Shown: positions 9,663 through 19,369 of the stretch, in pieces | How the letters are laid out: each line of letters begins with the position of its first letter | Numbering within the stretch: position 1 is the first letter of the stretch | DNA from: Burkholderiales bacterium Ga0077543 | GTDB lineage: Bacteria; Pseudomonadota; Gammaproteobacteria; Burkholderiales; Burkholderiaceae_C | Direction: 5' to 3' | Length of the DNA: 60,215 bases | NCBI GenBank assembly: GCA_001464055.1 | Contig: LNET01000034.1 | Location: 1-60,215 of the forward strand | Translations under genes and position numbers: made by a program | The notes under the pieces: model-generated | What the model was told of the DNA's origin: nothing | The model's input: only the letters and a program-made list of their open reading frames with translations | Database searches by the model: none

Positions 9663-9854
9663 ATGTCTGACAACACCGAGAAGAAGACGCTGACTGTCAA
9701 GCTCGTCAAGAGCGTGGCTGGCACCCGTCAAAGCCACCGCGACACCGTGCGCGGTCTGGGCCTGCGCAAGCTCAACAGCGAACGCACCCTGGAAGACACG
9801 CCTGCTGTCCGCGGCATGATCAACAAGGTCGACTACCTGGTGAAGGTGCTGTGA
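9663..9854 (+). CDS. rpmD: 50S ribosomal protein L30
   Basis: A short 63-residue L30 with [20 protein letters not shown] and the ending [13 protein letters not shown]. Its TGA at 9852-9854 overlaps the first base of the rplO ATG, so the two are probably translationally coupled. Confidence 0.96.
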   Translation: MSDNTEKKTLTVKLVKSVAGTRQSHRDTVRGLGLRKLNSERTLEDTPAVRGMINKVDYLVKVL

Positions 9855-10303
9855 TGCAAGTCAACACCATCAAGCCCGCAGAGGGCAGCAAGAAAGCTCG
9901 CCGCCGGGTTGGCCGCGGCATTGGTTCCGGTCTGGGCAAGACTGCCGGGCGCGGCCACAAAGGTCAGAAAAGTCGTGCCGGTGGCTACCACAAGGTCGGC
10001 TTCGAGGGCGGCCAGATGCCGCTGCAGCGTCGACTGCCCAAGCGTGGCTTCAAGTCGGCACAACTGAAGTTCAACGGCGAGGTTACCTTGGGCGACCTGC
10101 AGCTGCTGGATGTTGCAGAAGTGGACCTGCTGACTCTGAAGGCTGCCGGCATGGTTCGTGAGATCGTCCGCCACGTCAAGGTCATCAAGTCGGGTGAATT
10201 GACTCGGCCGGTGGTGCTCAAGGGCATCGGCGCCAGCGCCGGCGCCAAGGCTGCGATCGAAGCTGCTGGCGGTACGGTGGCATCTGCCGTCTCGGCAGCC
10301 TGA
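9854..10303 (+). CDS. rplO: 50S ribosomal protein L15
   Basis: ATG 9854 (in TGATG with the rpmD stop) is preferred over the GTG three bases earlier. The 149-residue product has the glycine- and arginine-rich N-terminal half ([35 protein letters not shown]) typical of L15. L15 is a late 50S assembly protein. secY follows after 26 bases, the usual order. Confidence 0.96.
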   Translation: MQVNTIKPAEGSKKARRRVGRGIGSGLGKTAGRGHKGQKSRAGGYHKVGFEGGQMPLQRRLPKRGFKSAQLKFNGEVTLGDLQLLDVAEVDLLTLKAAGMVREIVRHVKVIKSGELTRPVVLKGIGASAGAKAAIEAAGGTVASAVSAA

Positions 10304-10329
10304 CGCTGGGCTAAAGGAAGCATCCGAGC

Positions 10330-11640
10330 GTGGCTACCTCTGCGAACCAGCTGGCGAAGAGCGGAAAATTCGGTGATCTGCGTCGGCGGATCATCTTTTT
10401 GCTCTTGGCTCTGGTTGTGTACCGTATCGGGACGCACATCCCCGTACCAGGCATCGACCCGGTAACCTTGCAGCAGCTTTTCAGCAGCCAGAGCGGAGGC
10501 ATGCTGGGCCTGCTGAACATGTTCAGCGGCGGTGCCCTGTCGCGGTTCTCGGTGCTTGCGCTGGGCATCATGCCGTACATCAGCGCCTCGATCATCATGC
10601 AGCTGATGACCTACGTCGTCCCGACGCTGGAGGCGCTGAAGAAGGAAGGCGAGGCGGGCAAGCGGAAGATCACGCAGTACACGCGGTACGGAACGCTGGG
10701 ATTGGCGCTCTTCCAGTCGCTGGGAATTGCCCTGGCGCTTGAAGGCCAGACGGGCCTCGTGCTGTCTCCTGGCTTCGGTTTCAGAATGACCGCTGTCGTC
10801 AGCCTGGTCGCCGGAACCATGTTCCTGATGTGGCTGGGTGAGCAAATTACCGAGCGAGGTCTGGGCAATGGCATCTCGATCATCATCTTTGCCGGCATCG
10901 TTGCGGGCTTGCCAAGCGCCATAGGCGGGCTGTTCGAACTGGTTCGCACGGGTGCGATGAGCATCGTTGCCAGCTTGTTCATCATCGCCCTGGTAATCGG
11001 CGTGACGTACTTCGTCGTCTTCGTCGAGCGCGGACAGCGCAAGATACTTGTCAATTATGCGAAGCGACAGGTCGGCAACAAGGTTTACGGCGGACAGTCG
11101 TCGCACCTGCCTCTGAAGCTGAACATGAGCGGCGTGATCCCGCCGATCTTCGCCTCGTCGATCATCCTGCTGCCCGCAACCATCGTCGGCTGGTTTGCCA
11201 CCGGTGAAGGCATGCGCTGGTTGAAAGACCTTTCGGCAGCCCTGTCGCCGGGCCAGCCGATCTACGTGCTGCTGTACGCAGCGATGATCGTGTTCTTCTG
11301 CTTCTTCTACACCGCGCTGGTTTTCAACAGTCGCGAGACGGCGGACAACCTGAAGAAGAGCGGCGCTTTCATCCCGGGCATCCGACCTGGCGACCAGACT
11401 GCCAAGCACATCGATCGCATCCTTTCGCGTCTGACCCTGGCCGGCGCCATCTACATCACTGCGGTGTGTTTGCTGCCCGAGTTCCTGGTGCTCAAGTACA
11501 ACGTTCCCTTTTACTTCGGCGGCACGTCGCTGTTGATCATCGTCGTCGTGACGATGGACTTCTGGGCCCAGGTCCAGAGCTACGTGATGAGCCAGCAGTA
11601 CGAAAGCCTGCTCAAGAAGGCCAACTTCAAGACCTCCTGA
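10330..11640 (+). CDS. secY: Preprotein translocase subunit SecY
   Basis: A 436-residue membrane protein from a GTG start with AAGGAAG upstream. Ten hydrophobic segments are visible, with the SecY signatures [10 protein letters not shown] after TM1, the plug-region [12 protein letters not shown], the cytoplasmic loop [16 protein letters not shown], and [13 protein letters not shown]. It forms the protein-conducting channel of the inner membrane with SecE and SecG. Its place between rplO and infA in the spc operon is conserved. Confidence 0.98.
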   Translation: MATSANQLAKSGKFGDLRRRIIFLLLALVVYRIGTHIPVPGIDPVTLQQLFSSQSGGMLGLLNMFSGGALSRFSVLALGIMPYISASIIMQLMTYVVPTLEALKKEGEAGKRKITQYTRYGTLGLALFQSLGIALALEGQTGLVLSPGFGFRMTAVVSLVAGTMFLMWLGEQITERGLGNGISIIIFAGIVAGLPSAIGGLFELVRTGAMSIVASLFIIALVIGVTYFVVFVERGQRKILVNYAKRQVGNKVYGGQSSHLPLKLNMSGVIPPIFASSIILLPATIVGWFATGEGMRWLKDLSAALSPGQPIYVLLYAAMIVFFCFFYTALVFNSRETADNLKKSGAFIPGIRPGDQTAKHIDRILSRLTLAGAIYITAVCLLPEFLVLKYNVPFYFGGTSLLIIVVVTMDFWAQVQSYVMSQQYESLLKKANFKTS

Positions 11641-11647
11641 GCAAGCC

Positions 11648-11866
11648 ATGAGCAAAGACGACGTCATCCAGATGCAGGGCGAGATTCTCGAGAACCTGCC
11701 CAACGCCACTTTCCGCGTGAAGCTGGAAAACGGTCATGTGGTGCTGGGCCACATTTCCGGGAAGATGCGCATGCACTACATCCGCATCCTTCCCGGTGAC
11801 AAGGTCACCGTGGAACTGACGCCCTACGATCTGTCGCGTGCACGCATCGTGTTCCGCGCCAAGTAA
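11648..11866 (+). CDS. infA: Translation initiation factor IF-1
   Basis: A 72-residue S1-type OB-fold protein, the exact IF-1 length, with [20 protein letters not shown] and the ending [16 protein letters not shown]. It binds the 30S A site during initiation. The gene sits between secY and rpmJ as in many betaproteobacteria. Confidence 0.97.
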   Translation: MSKDDVIQMQGEILENLPNATFRVKLENGHVVLGHISGKMRMHYIRILPGDKVTVELTPYDLSRARIVFRAK

Positions 11867-11895
11867 ACGCTGATTTAGAGATCAAGGAGAAGATC

Positions 11896-12009
11896 ATGAA
11901 AGTCGCCGCTTCCGTCAAGAAGATGTGCCGCAACTGCAAGGTCATCCGCCGCAAGGGCGTGGTGCGCGTGATCTGCACCGACCCGCGCCACAAGCAGCGC
12001 CAAGGCTGA
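11896..12009 (+). CDS. rpmJ: 50S ribosomal protein L36
   Basis: A 37-residue protein starting [20 protein letters not shown], with the zinc ribbon residues Cys11, Cys14, Cys27 and His32 (ICTDPRHKQ), so it is the zinc-binding form. AAGGAGA lies 8 bases before the ATG. rpsM follows after 16 bases. Confidence 0.97.
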   Translation: MKVAASVKKMCRNCKVIRRKGVVRVICTDPRHKQRQG

Positions 12010-12025
12010 GATTTAAGGAAAGAAC

Positions 12026-12391
12026 ATGGCACGTATCGCCGGCATCAACATTCCTCCGCACAAGCACGCGGAGATCGGTCTGACCTCCATCTACGGTATT
12101 GGGCGCTCTACCGCGCAGAAGCTCTGCGAGAAGGTGGGCATCCCCTATTCGAAGAAGATCAAGGACCTGAGCGACACCGACCTCGAGCGCATCCGCGATG
12201 AGATTGGTCGCATGACGATCGAAGGCGATCTGCGTCGCGAACTGTCCATCAGCATCAAGCGCCTGATGGACTTGGGTTGCTACCGTGGTTTCCGCCATCG
12301 CCGCGGCCTGCCCGTGCGCGGCCAGCGCACGCGTACCAATGCCCGCACCCGCAAGGGTCCGCGCAAGGGTGCAGCCGGCCTGAAGAAATAA
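12026..12391 (+). CDS. rpsM: 30S ribosomal protein S13
   Basis: A 121-residue S13 starting [20 protein letters not shown] with the helix-hairpin-helix YGIGRSTAQ and the C-terminal basic tail [18 protein letters not shown] that reaches the P-site tRNA. It opens the alpha-operon part of the cluster. Confidence 0.98.
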   Translation: MARIAGINIPPHKHAEIGLTSIYGIGRSTAQKLCEKVGIPYSKKIKDLSDTDLERIRDEIGRMTIEGDLRRELSISIKRLMDLGCYRGFRHRRGLPVRGQRTRTNARTRKGPRKGAAGLKK

Positions 12392-12427
12392 GCCGCCTCG
12401 CCACCCGAATCTTCAAGAGAGTCTTCC

Positions 12428-12832
12428 ATGGCCAAAGCACCAGTCAACACCGCGGCGCGCCGCGTGAGCAAGAAGATCCGCAAGAATATTGCGGACGGCA
12501 TCGCTCACGTCCACGCCTCGTTCAACAACACCATCATCACCATCACCGATCGTCAAGGCGGTGCGCTGGCCTGGGCTTCCAGCGGTGGTCAAGGTTTCAA
12601 GGGCTCACGCAAGAGCACGCCTTTCGCGGCGCAGGTGGCTGCTGAGACCGCCGGTCGTGCAGCCCAGGAACAGGGCATCAAGAACCTGGACGTGCGGATC
12701 AAGGGCCCCGGTCCTGGCCGCGAGTCGAGCGTGCGTGCCCTGGCTTCGCTGGGCATCCGGATCAACTCGATCAGCGACGTCACGCCCGTGCCTCACAACG
12801 GCTGTCGGCCGCAGAAGCGTCGGCGCATCTGA
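12428..12832 (+). CDS. rpsK: 30S ribosomal protein S11
   Basis: A 134-residue S11 with [36 protein letters not shown] and the C-terminal [19 protein letters not shown]11 lies on the 30S platform and shapes the mRNA exit. In most relatives rpsD follows within some tens of bases; here 260 bases with a promoter-like site separate them. Confidence 0.98.
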   Translation: MAKAPVNTAARRVSKKIRKNIADGIAHVHASFNNTIITITDRQGGALAWASSGGQGFKGSRKSTPFAAQVAAETAGRAAQEQGIKNLDVRIKGPGPGRESSVRALASLGIRINSISDVTPVPHNGCRPQKRRRI

Positions 12833-12874
12833 GCCCGCCGATGGCCTCGGCAGCGAGCCAATTCGCGCTGCGGC

Positions 12875-12880
12875 TATAAT
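12875..12880 (+). promoter_or_regulatory. Perfect -10 element in the rpsK-rpsD spacer
   Basis: TATAAT at 12875-12880 is an exact sigma-70 -10. No good -35 is visible at 16-18 bases upstream. Transcription from here would give rpsD a leader of about 205 nt. No open gene is recognisable in this 260-base spacer. Confidence 0.5.
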
Positions 12881-12895
12881 CACAGGTTTTTCGAA

Positions 12896-12948
12896 AGCCG
12901 GCTGGACCCCCTGGGCGCACAACGAGACCCAAGAGGTGCAAGCCGGCT
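12896..12948 (+). promoter_or_regulatory. Leader stem in front of rpsD
   Basis: The self-complementary octamer AGCCGGCT occurs at 12896-12903 and again at 12941-12948, so the two copies can pair as an 8-bp stem across 37 bases; GTTTTCC follows the right arm. A second stem, GGGTGC with GCACCC, lies just after. S4 represses its own operon by binding a leader pseudoknot in E. coli; a similar role here is inference from position. Confidence 0.35.
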
Positions 12949-13092
12949 GTTTTCCTGGGGTGCTTCCAAGGCACCCTGCAAGCCCACTGTCCGAGCGAAT
13001 CCAAGAACTTTCGCCGGACTTGCGCGGGGCGCCGACTGCAGCACATCCGCTGTCGGCATCTGCCGCGTCAGCAAATCATCCAAGGAACCACC

Positions 13093-13716
13093 GTGGCACG
13101 TTATCTCGGCCCCAAGGCCAAACTTTCCCGCCGTGAAGGCACCGACCTTTTTCTGAAGAGCGCCCGTCGGCCCATCGCCGACAAGGCCAAGTTCGACACC
13201 AAGCCGGGCCAGCACGGTCGCACCAGTGGCGCGCGTACTTCCGACTTCGGCTTGCAGCTTCGCGAAAAGCAGAAGGTCAAGCGCATGTACGGGATTCTGG
13301 AACGCCAATTCCGACGCTACTTTGCCGAAGCTGAACGCCGCAAGGGCAATACAGGCAGCAACTTGCTGGGCCTGCTCGAGTCACGCCTGGACAACGTCGT
13401 CTATCGCATGGGCTTCGGCTCCACCCGCGCCGAAGCACGCCAGCTGGTGTCGCACAAGGCGCTGACGGTCAACGGCCAGGTCGTGAACATCCCGTCTTAC
13501 TCGGTCAAGGCGGGTGACGTGGTCGCGCTGCGCGAAAAAGCCAAGAGCCAGCTGCGGGTGACCGAGTCGCTGAAGCTGGCGCAGTCGCTGGGTCTGGCCG
13601 ATTGGGTGCAAGTCGATGCCACCAAGCTCGAGGGCACCTTCAAGAAGGTCCCTGACCGCGACCAGTTCGGCGCCGAGATCAAGGAAGCCCTGATCGTCGA
13701 ACTGTATTCGCGCTGA
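13093..13716 (+). CDS. rpsD: 30S ribosomal protein S4
   Basis: A 207-residue S4 from a GTG start preceded by AAGGAAC. The N-terminal part ([20 protein letters not shown]) and the S4 RNA-binding domain ([34 protein letters not shown]) are standard. No zinc-binding cysteines are present. S4 starts 30S assembly and, in other bacteria, regulates the alpha operon. Confidence 0.98.
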   Translation: MARYLGPKAKLSRREGTDLFLKSARRPIADKAKFDTKPGQHGRTSGARTSDFGLQLREKQKVKRMYGILERQFRRYFAEAERRKGNTGSNLLGLLESRLDNVVYRMGFGSTRAEARQLVSHKALTVNGQVVNIPSYSVKAGDVVALREKAKSQLRVTESLKLAQSLGLADWVQVDATKLEGTFKKVPDRDQFGAEIKEALIVELYSR

Positions 13717-13728
13717 TTTCGTTTGTTG

Positions 13729-13753
13729 TGCTTCGCCCGCCGGGCGCGAAGCA
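13729..13753 (+). promoter_or_regulatory. Hairpin between rpsD and rpoA
   Basis: TGCTTCGC (13729-13736) and GCGAAGCA (13746-13753) make a perfect 8-bp stem with a 9-base GC-rich loop. No T-run follows, so it is more likely an RNA-processing or pausing element than a terminator, and rpoA needs read-through from upstream. Confidence 0.4.
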
Positions 13754-13835
13754 AACCGCAACACCCAGCCCGGCGCGGTCCATCAGCCTTATCGGTGTAA
13801 CGAACCGAGGGTATTGACAGGAACATAAAGACGCA

Positions 13836-14828
13836 ATGCAAACCACACTTCTGAAGCCCAAGGCCATCCAGGTCGAGCCGCTTGGCGGCCATCGTGCCAA
13901 AGCCACCCTCGAGCCTTTCGAGCGTGGCTACGGCCATACCCTCGGCAACGCGTTGCGGCGAGTGCTGCTTTCGTCGATGGTGGGTTACGCCCCGACGGAG
14001 GTCACGATCGCTGGCGTACTGCACGAGTACTCGGCCATCGACGGGGTTCAGGAAGACGTCGTTCACGTGATGCTGAACCTCAAGGGCGTGGTGTTTCGTC
14101 TGCACAATCGCGACGAAGTCACGCTCGTGCTGCGCAAGGAGGGCGAAGGCGCCGTCACGGCCGCCGACATCCAGACTCCGCACGACGTCGAGATCATCAA
14201 CCCGGAACATGTCATTGCCCACCTTGCTCAAGGTGGCAAGCTGGACATGCAGATCAAGGTCGAGAAGGGCCGTGGCTACGTGCCCGGCAACCTGCGCCGC
14301 TACGGTGACGAGCCCACGAAGAGCATCGGCCGCATCGTGCTGGACGCTTCTTTCTCGCCAGTGCGGCGAGTCAGCTACGCAGTCGAGAACGCCCGCGTCG
14401 AGCAGCGCACCGATCTCGACAAGCTGGTCATGGAAATCGAAACCAACGGCGCCATCCCGCCCGAGGAAGCCATCCGTCAAAGCGCGCGCATCCTGGTCGA
14501 GCAGTTGGCTTTCTTCGCCCAGATCGACGTGACCGAGGGTGGTGGTCAGTTCCCGCCGCAGCTGCCGCCACGGTCGACACCCTTCGATCCGATACTGCTT
14601 CGCCCGGTGGACGAGCTCGAGCTCACGGTTCGATCTGCAAACTGCCTGAAGGCCGAGAACATCTACTACATCGGCGACCTGATCCAGCGTACCGAAACCG
14701 AGCTGCTGAAAACGCCCAACCTGGGTCGCAAGAGTCTCAACGAGATCAAGGAAGTTCTGGCTTCGCGCGGGCTCACGCTTGGCGCGCGGCTCGAGAACTG
14801 GCCTCCTCAGGGCCTGGACAAGCGCTGA
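13836..14828 (+). CDS. rpoA: RNA polymerase alpha subunit
   Basis: A 330-residue protein with the N-terminal dimerisation domain ([20 protein letters not shown]) and, after a linker near residue 240, the alpha-CTD that contacts UP elements and activators ([36 protein letters not shown]). Full length for the family. Its place between rpsD and rplQ is universal in proteobacteria. Confidence 0.99.
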   Translation: MQTTLLKPKAIQVEPLGGHRAKATLEPFERGYGHTLGNALRRVLLSSMVGYAPTEVTIAGVLHEYSAIDGVQEDVVHVMLNLKGVVFRLHNRDEVTLVLRKEGEGAVTAADIQTPHDVEIINPEHVIAHLAQGGKLDMQIKVEKGRGYVPGNLRRYGDEPTKSIGRIVLDASFSPVRRVSYAVENARVEQRTDLDKLVMEIETNGAIPPEEAIRQSARILVEQLAFFAQIDVTEGGGQFPPQLPPRSTPFDPILLRPVDELELTVRSANCLKAENIYYIGDLIQRTETELLKTPNLGRKSLNEIKEVLASRGLTLGARLENWPPQGLDKR

Positions 14829-14928
14829 CCCAGGCACACCCTACGGCCTTCGACACCCCATCGAAGCATGCTGCCGTGCAAGCCCGGTACCTGACACGGC
14901 CGGGACTCCATAACGAAAGGAAATCACG

Positions 14929-15330
14929 ATGCGCCACCGCAACGGCCCCCGCAAGCTGAACCGCACCACTTCGCACCGCCTGGCGATGCTGAGAAACATG
15001 TGCAATTCGCTCATCAAGCACGAAGCCATCAAGACCACGCTGCCCAAGGCGAAGGAACTCCGCAGCGTCGTCGAACCGCTGATCACTCTGGGCAAGACTC
15101 CCACCCTTGCGAACCGCCGCCTGGCGTTCAACCGCACGCGGGATCGCGACGTGGTCAGCAAGCTGTTCAACGAACTGGGTCCCCGGTACCAGGCCCGCCC
15201 GGGCGGCTACACCCGCATCCTGAAGATGGGTTTCCGCGTGGGCGACAACGCACCGATGGCATTTGTCGAGCTCGTCGACCGTCCGGCGCCCGCTGCCGAC
15301 GCAGCCGGAACTCCGGAAACCACCGAGTAG
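14929..15330 (+). CDS. rplQ: 50S ribosomal protein L17
   Basis: A 133-residue L17 starting [17 protein letters not shown] with the conserved [10 protein letters not shown] and [15 protein letters not shown] segments. It is the last gene of the supercluster, and a strong terminator follows 33 bases after the stop. Confidence 0.98.
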   Translation: MRHRNGPRKLNRTTSHRLAMLRNMCNSLIKHEAIKTTLPKAKELRSVVEPLITLGKTPTLANRRLAFNRTRDRDVVSKLFNELGPRYQARPGGYTRILKMGFRVGDNAPMAFVELVDRPAPAADAAGTPETTE

Positions 15331-15363
15331 TTCCAGGCAGGGGTGCGGTCTGCACCCGCCAAG

Positions 15364-15393
15364 AAAAACGGCTGCCTTCGAGCAGCCGTTTTT
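15364..15393 (+). terminator. Intrinsic terminator after rplQ
   Basis: AAAAACGGCTGC (15364-15375) and GCAGCCGTTTTT (15382-15393) form a 12-bp stem whose right arm ends in the T-run, with a CTTCGA loop of the stable tetraloop type. The A-run on the left means it can also stop transcription arriving from the right, where the TPR lipoprotein gene ends at 15418. Confidence 0.93.
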
Positions 15394-15417
15394 CATCGTC
15401 TTGCCTCGACGACCGCC

Positions 15418-16248
15418 CTAGGGTCCAGAACGCCCGCGCGGTGTCGCGGCCGCTGGCGGGCGCCATTCCCGTTGCAAGGCGACGGCCCTTGTGTTGCGGG
15501 AGTCCATCTGCAGGCTCTTGCGCAAGGTGGCCAAGGCCTCGGTGGGCTGCTCGGCACGCTGCCTTTGTGCCAACTGCAGGTAGACATCGGACAGTTGACG
15601 GCGCACCGCAGCATCAGCCCGGCGCCCAGCCGCCAGTGGTGCCAGTATCTCCACCGCTTGCTCGAAGGCGCCTTGGGCGACCAGCATGCTGGCGAATTCA
15701 GCCTGACTGCGGGTTTGCGCACTCCCGGCTGAGACGATGCGGGCCGGATCTGGCGCCACCAGCTGGCGGCGAAGGCGTTCATCTTCCAGGGAGCGCAGAC
15801 CTTCGATCGCCTCGGCATGGGTGGGCTGCGCCAGCAGGGCGCGCAGGAACAGCTCGCGCGCACCGCCCAGGTCGGCCAGCTGCCAGGCCAGTCGGGCCTG
15901 CTGGGTCAGCAAGGTGGCCCGAGAGTCGGCGGCATCGCGGGCCTGCCGCATGCGGGTGGCCACCGCCTCGTCGGTGGGTCGCGTGGCGTGCAGGGCTTCC
16001 CACGCCCAGGCAGCCTGAGCCCATTGACCTTGCTGTTCGGCACTCGCGGCCAGTGCGCGCTGGCGAGTCTCGAATGTCGAAAGTGCCTGAACCACCACTT
16101 TCGCCGGCTTGGCGGCATCGGCCGGCGCGCCGGGAGCCCCGGCGGGCAGTGTCGCGCTGACTCCGGCGCAGCCCGCCAACGCCCAGGCCGCGCCGAGGAA
16201 AGCCAGGATCGCGGCTGACCGAGAAAGTCCGGAGCGGGGCAGGCGCAT
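15418..16248 (-). CDS. TPR lipoprotein, cassette copy 1
   Basis: A 276-residue predicted outer-membrane lipoprotein: Arg-containing signal peptide and lipobox LAGC at about residues 24-27, then helical repeats with TPR-like spacing (AAWAWEALHATRP, GARELFLRALLAQPTHAEAI, ALATLRKSLQMDSRN). A GTG three bases upstream is also possible; ATG 16248 overlaps the deacetylase stop in TGATG. It is clearly homologous to the lipoprotein at 32376-33242, which sits in the same position of a second copy of this three-gene cassette. TPR proteins usually scaffold complexes; the partner here is unknown. It is the last gene of the run kinase-deacetylase-TPR. Confidence 0.85.
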   Translation of the reverse strand: MRLPRSGLSRSAAILAFLGAAWALAGCAGVSATLPAGAPGAPADAAKPAKVVVQALSTFETRQRALAASAEQQGQWAQAAWAWEALHATRPTDEAVATRMRQARDAADSRATLLTQQARLAWQLADLGGARELFLRALLAQPTHAEAIEGLRSLEDERLRRQLVAPDPARIVSAGSAQTRSQAEFASMLVAQGAFEQAVEILAPLAAGRRADAAVRRQLSDVYLQLAQRQRAEQPTEALATLRKSLQMDSRNTRAVALQREWRPPAAATPRGRSGP

Positions 16249-17315
16249 CACAGTTGACCCTCTTGGCGCGTGGTCAGTCGGGCCTTGAAAGTCTCCAGGT
16301 TGTCGCTGCCCAGCACGAGACTGCGCTGAAGAAGGAATGGCGGCTGGAAAAAGGCGTTGCCACCGGGCCGGGCCGTCAAGCCCAACTCGAAAGCATTGCG
16401 CTGCAGCGTGTCAAGCACGGCCGCGCTGGCTTGCCCGTGTGGGTAGGCAAACTGGCTGACCTTGGTCTCCGGCAACTCTTGTTCGATGAGTTTGCGGGGC
16501 GTCTGCACCTCGACTTCGAGCCGGCGACGGTGGTTCAGATCGCTTTCCCGGCGGGGTTGAGCGGCCAGGTTCTGATGCGTCTTGGAGTGCGCCTGGACAC
16601 TGATCAGACCCGAAGCCGCCACCTCCCGGAGCTGTTCCCAGGTCATGAAATCGCGGGTGCCGATGGCATCGGTATGAATGAACAAGGTCACCGGCAGCTT
16701 GTACTGCTTGATCAGCGGGAAGGCCAGCCGATAAAACGACTCGTGCCCGTCGTCGACGGTGATCGCCACGGAAGCTGGCGGCAGGGGCGAGCGCCCTGCC
16801 AGGAACTCCGGCAAGGCCGACAACGGCAGCACGTTCATGCCGGGCGCGGTCAAGGTCTGCAGATGGGCTTCGAACTGTTCTGGCGTAACCACCATCGCAG
16901 AAGGACTGGGGCCAAACCGGTGGTAGCCGAGGATCGGCACCGTTTGCATGCCTGCGCTGGTGAAACCAATCGGATTGGGGTGCTGCAAGGGAACAACCAG
17001 CGGCTCCCCGGGCACGATGCCCCCGCCTTGGTCCCCCTGCAACCACCACGCGCGGTCTGCGCGACCGAGGAAGCGCTCGGCAAGCGCTTCGGCGGTGTCG
17101 CCAGTGGCCGGAAGGACCACCAGCAGCCGTTCGGTGCGGCCCAGGATCCTGGCCATGGCCCCGGGCCGCGCTTCGGCCACCGCCGGCGGTGCAGCTGAAG
17201 GCGGGGCTTGAACGGGTGCCTGGGCATTTGCTGCGCCCGCCACCAGCAGGGCGCAAAGGGTGGCCTGGTACCGGGCCTGGTGAAAGCTCAAGAACTGATG
17301 AGTGCTCTTCTTCAT
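16248..17315 (-). CDS. Polysaccharide deacetylase (NodB type), cassette copy 1
   Basis: Start ATG 17315 overlaps the kinase stop (ATGA); longer frames run into the kinase gene. The 355-residue protein has a Sec signal peptide ending AGAANAQA, so it should be exported. After a LysM-like stretch (residues about 50-110, ending in PLVVPLQHPNP) comes the NodB fold: GYHRFGPSP, the catalytic ITVDDGHESF, the metal-binding HSKTH, and FAYPHGQA. Such enzymes remove N-acetyl groups from chitin-like or peptidoglycan sugars. The paralogue at 33239-34351 has the same architecture but a lipoprotein signal. Its location in a T6SS locus suggests local cell-wall editing (inference). Confidence 0.88.
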   Translation of the reverse strand: MKKSTHQFLSFHQARYQATLCALLVAGAANAQAPVQAPPSAAPPAVAEARPGAMARILGRTERLLVVLPATGDTAEALAERFLGRADRAWWLQGDQGGGIVPGEPLVVPLQHPNPIGFTSAGMQTVPILGYHRFGPSPSAMVVTPEQFEAHLQTLTAPGMNVLPLSALPEFLAGRSPLPPASVAITVDDGHESFYRLAFPLIKQYKLPVTLFIHTDAIGTRDFMTWEQLREVAASGLISVQAHSKTHQNLAAQPRRESDLNHRRRLEVEVQTPRKLIEQELPETKVSQFAYPHGQASAAVLDTLQRNAFELGLTARPGGNAFFQPPFLLQRSLVLGSDNLETFKARLTTRQEGQL

Positions 17316-19369
17316 TCGGTCATGCGTGGCTTGTCGCGTCCGGCCTCTCGCCGCTGCAGAGCCAGCGCCATCGCGTCGACGGCCGCATACAGACGCCCGA
17401 ACTCGTCGCCTCGGGTGTCGAGCATGCGTTGGTCGAAGCGACCCTTGCCGATTTCCGCCATCGTCTCGCTGGCTTTCGTGATCGGGCCCACCAGTCGCGA
17501 TGCCAACAAATACGCCACCGCAGCTGCCACCAGTCCGGCCACGACCGCCATGGCAGCCGACAGCCAACCCGTGGGCTCTGCAGAACGCATCATCGCAAGC
17601 TCTGGCAAACCCACCACCATTCTGCCTAGAGTCTTTCCCTGCAATTCAATCGGGGCATCGAAGTCCAGCCTGTTTCCCGTCAGACGGACCACGGTGCCGT
17701 CAGGCTTGGCGGGGCTCCAGTTCGACCCTTCGCTGCGGTAGGGCTGACCCACCAGGCTTGGGTCGGTCGAGACCCGCACGACGCCGCTGGCGTCCACCAC
17801 CGTCAGGCGATCGCCGCCCCAGGCCCGAGCAGCCGGCACCAGCTGCGAGGCCACGGCGCTCCAATCCTCGGCCAAGACTTGTTCGGCATGCTGGACGGCG
17901 ACGAATCGGGCCAGGCTGCGGCCTTGTTCATCGGCCTGGGCCCTGATCGCGCCGTGCTGCCAGATGGCCGACCCGGTGGCGGCTGCGCCGACCAGCAAGG
18001 CCACTGCCAGACCCGAGACAGCGGCCCAGCGCGTCCGCAGCGACATGCCGCTGGGACGCTGGCCTTCCAGCTGGGCCGTCTCGAGGTCGTTGATGACCCT
18101 CAGCAACGCCTCGGCCAGGTCCTTGGCGCTGGCGTAGCGCTGGCTAGGCGCTTTGGACAGGCAGCGCTCGACCACACGCCGCAGGGCAGGCGGCACGTCG
18201 GGGCGCACACGCTGCAGCGGGGACGGATCGTCATTGGCAATGCGCGTGGCCAGTGCCAGCAGCGTCGAGCCCCGGAACGGCCGCTCCCCAGCGAGCATTT
18301 CGTAGAGGATGACGCCAACGGAAAAGATGTCCGAGCGGGCGTCCTGCAGTTCTCCGCGCGTCTGCTCCGGCGTCATGTACTGACGTGCACCGGCTCCAGG
18401 GCCCAGCACGGTCGCTTCCCCAGGGGCCTCGGAAGGCGCGGCGATGCCAAAACCCGTGAGCTGGGCCGTCTTGCCGTCTCCCAGGAGAAACACGTTGCTG
18501 GGCTTCAGGTCGCGATGCAGCATGCCGTGGCCATGCGCATGGTCCAGTGCCCTGGCGAGTTGCAGGCCCAGCAGCACCGTGTCGTGAATCGGCAGTGGCC
18601 CCTGGGTCTGCAGGCGCTGAGGGAGGGTTTCGCCTTCGACCACGGCGCTGACCAGGAAGGGCTGGCCGTCGTCGACGTCGACCTCTGCGATTGGGTTGAT
18701 GTTCGGGTGCGCCAGGCTCGCAGCCGCCTGCAGCTGCTGCAACAGCAACGGGCGCAGCTTGTCGCTGTCGGAGGCCGGGCCTTGCAAGACGTGCAGTGCG
18801 ACCTCTCGCCCGGTTCTAGGGTCGGTGGCGCGGTACAAGGTGCCAGCTTCGGTCCGACCTTGACGCTTCAGGCCGGTGAAACGCCCGATCTGACGCACAG
18901 CCGGCGGAAGCACAGGAGCTGCCGGCTCCGCGCCCGCCGCCCTGGCCGCAGTGCGCGCAGTTCGCGGCGTGGTGGCCGGGGCGTCCGCGCCACCAGGGGG
19001 CGACGGCACTTCCGGCCGCCGTGGCAGGATCAAGGTAGGAGTTTCGTCGTCGTCCGACCAGGGCTCTGGTTCATGTGCTGAACGAGCACTCTGGGCCGCC
19101 ATCTGTGCCGCACGCTTGGCGGAAATCGGAACCGCAGTCATCGCCTCGGGCTCGATCTCGGCAGGCCGGGCGGCAGGCCGCTGGGCGGCTCCGTCAGCCG
19201 CAGCCAGTTGCCGGCCCAGGTAGCGCTCCATTTCTTCCTCGCTGGGTGTGACCAGAGGGGCGGCGTCCGGATCGTCCGTCTGCGGGCTGTACAGCAGAGG
19301 GACTTCTGCACGCGGCGGTGGGGAAGGCGGTTTGGTCACAGTGAGGGGCGGACAAAGCCGCTCGGCCAA
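17312..19369 (-). CDS. Membrane Ser/Thr kinase-like protein, probable pseudokinase, cassette copy 1
   Basis: 685 residues: Pro/Ala-rich N-terminus to about 155, kinase-like domain about 160-430, TM about 448-468, periplasmic sensor-like region about 470-598, TM about 601-622, then HAMP-like helices (LVGPITKASETMAEIGKGRF) to the end. The kinase fold is recognisable (HRDLKPSNV at about 285, YMTPEQTRGE, ARSDIFSVGVILYEMLAGERPF) but key residues are missing: the VAIK lysine is His (VALHVL, about 193), the helix-C Glu is not found (LLLQQLQAAASLAHPN), the glycine loop is degraded and DFG reads GFG (about 306-308). It is paralogous to the intact-looking kinase at 34390-36543. The gene is divergent from tssJ across 194 bases, a likely shared control region. 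Confidence 0.88.
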   Translation of the reverse strand: MAERLCPPLTVTKPPSPPPRAEVPLLYSPQTDDPDAAPLVTPSEEEMERYLGRQLAAADGAAQRPAARPAEIEPEAMTAVPISAKRAAQMAAQSARSAHEPEPWSDDDETPTLILPRRPEVPSPPGGADAPATTPRTARTAARAAGAEPAAPVLPPAVRQIGRFTGLKRQGRTEAGTLYRATDPRTGREVALHVLQGPASDSDKLRPLLLQQLQAAASLAHPNINPIAEVDVDDGQPFLVSAVVEGETLPQRLQTQGPLPIHDTVLLGLQLARALDHAHGHGMLHRDLKPSNVFLLGDGKTAQLTGFGIAAPSEAPGEATVLGPGAGARQYMTPEQTRGELQDARSDIFSVGVILYEMLAGERPFRGSTLLALATRIANDDPSPLQRVRPDVPPALRRVVERCLSKAPSQRYASAKDLAEALLRVINDLETAQLEGQRPSGMSLRTRWAAVSGLAVALLVGAAATGSAIWQHGAIRAQADEQGRSLARFVAVQHAEQVLAEDWSAVASQLVPAARAWGGDRLTVVDASGVVRVSTDPSLVGQPYRSEGSNWSPAKPDGTVVRLTGNRLDFDAPIELQGKTLGRMVVGLPELAMMRSAEPTGWLSAAMAVVAGLVAAAVAYLLASRLVGPITKASETMAEIGKGRFDQRMLDTRGDEFGRLYAAVDAMALALQRREAGRDKPRMTE

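Noticed and set aside
13729..13753. Terminator between rpsD and rpoA
   Set aside because: The hairpin lacks a T-run and rpoA has no other evident promoter downstream of it, so termination here is unlikely.
16254..17198. A 314-codon + strand frame
   Set aside because: It is antisense to the NodB deacetylase, whose catalytic motifs and signal peptide are clear.
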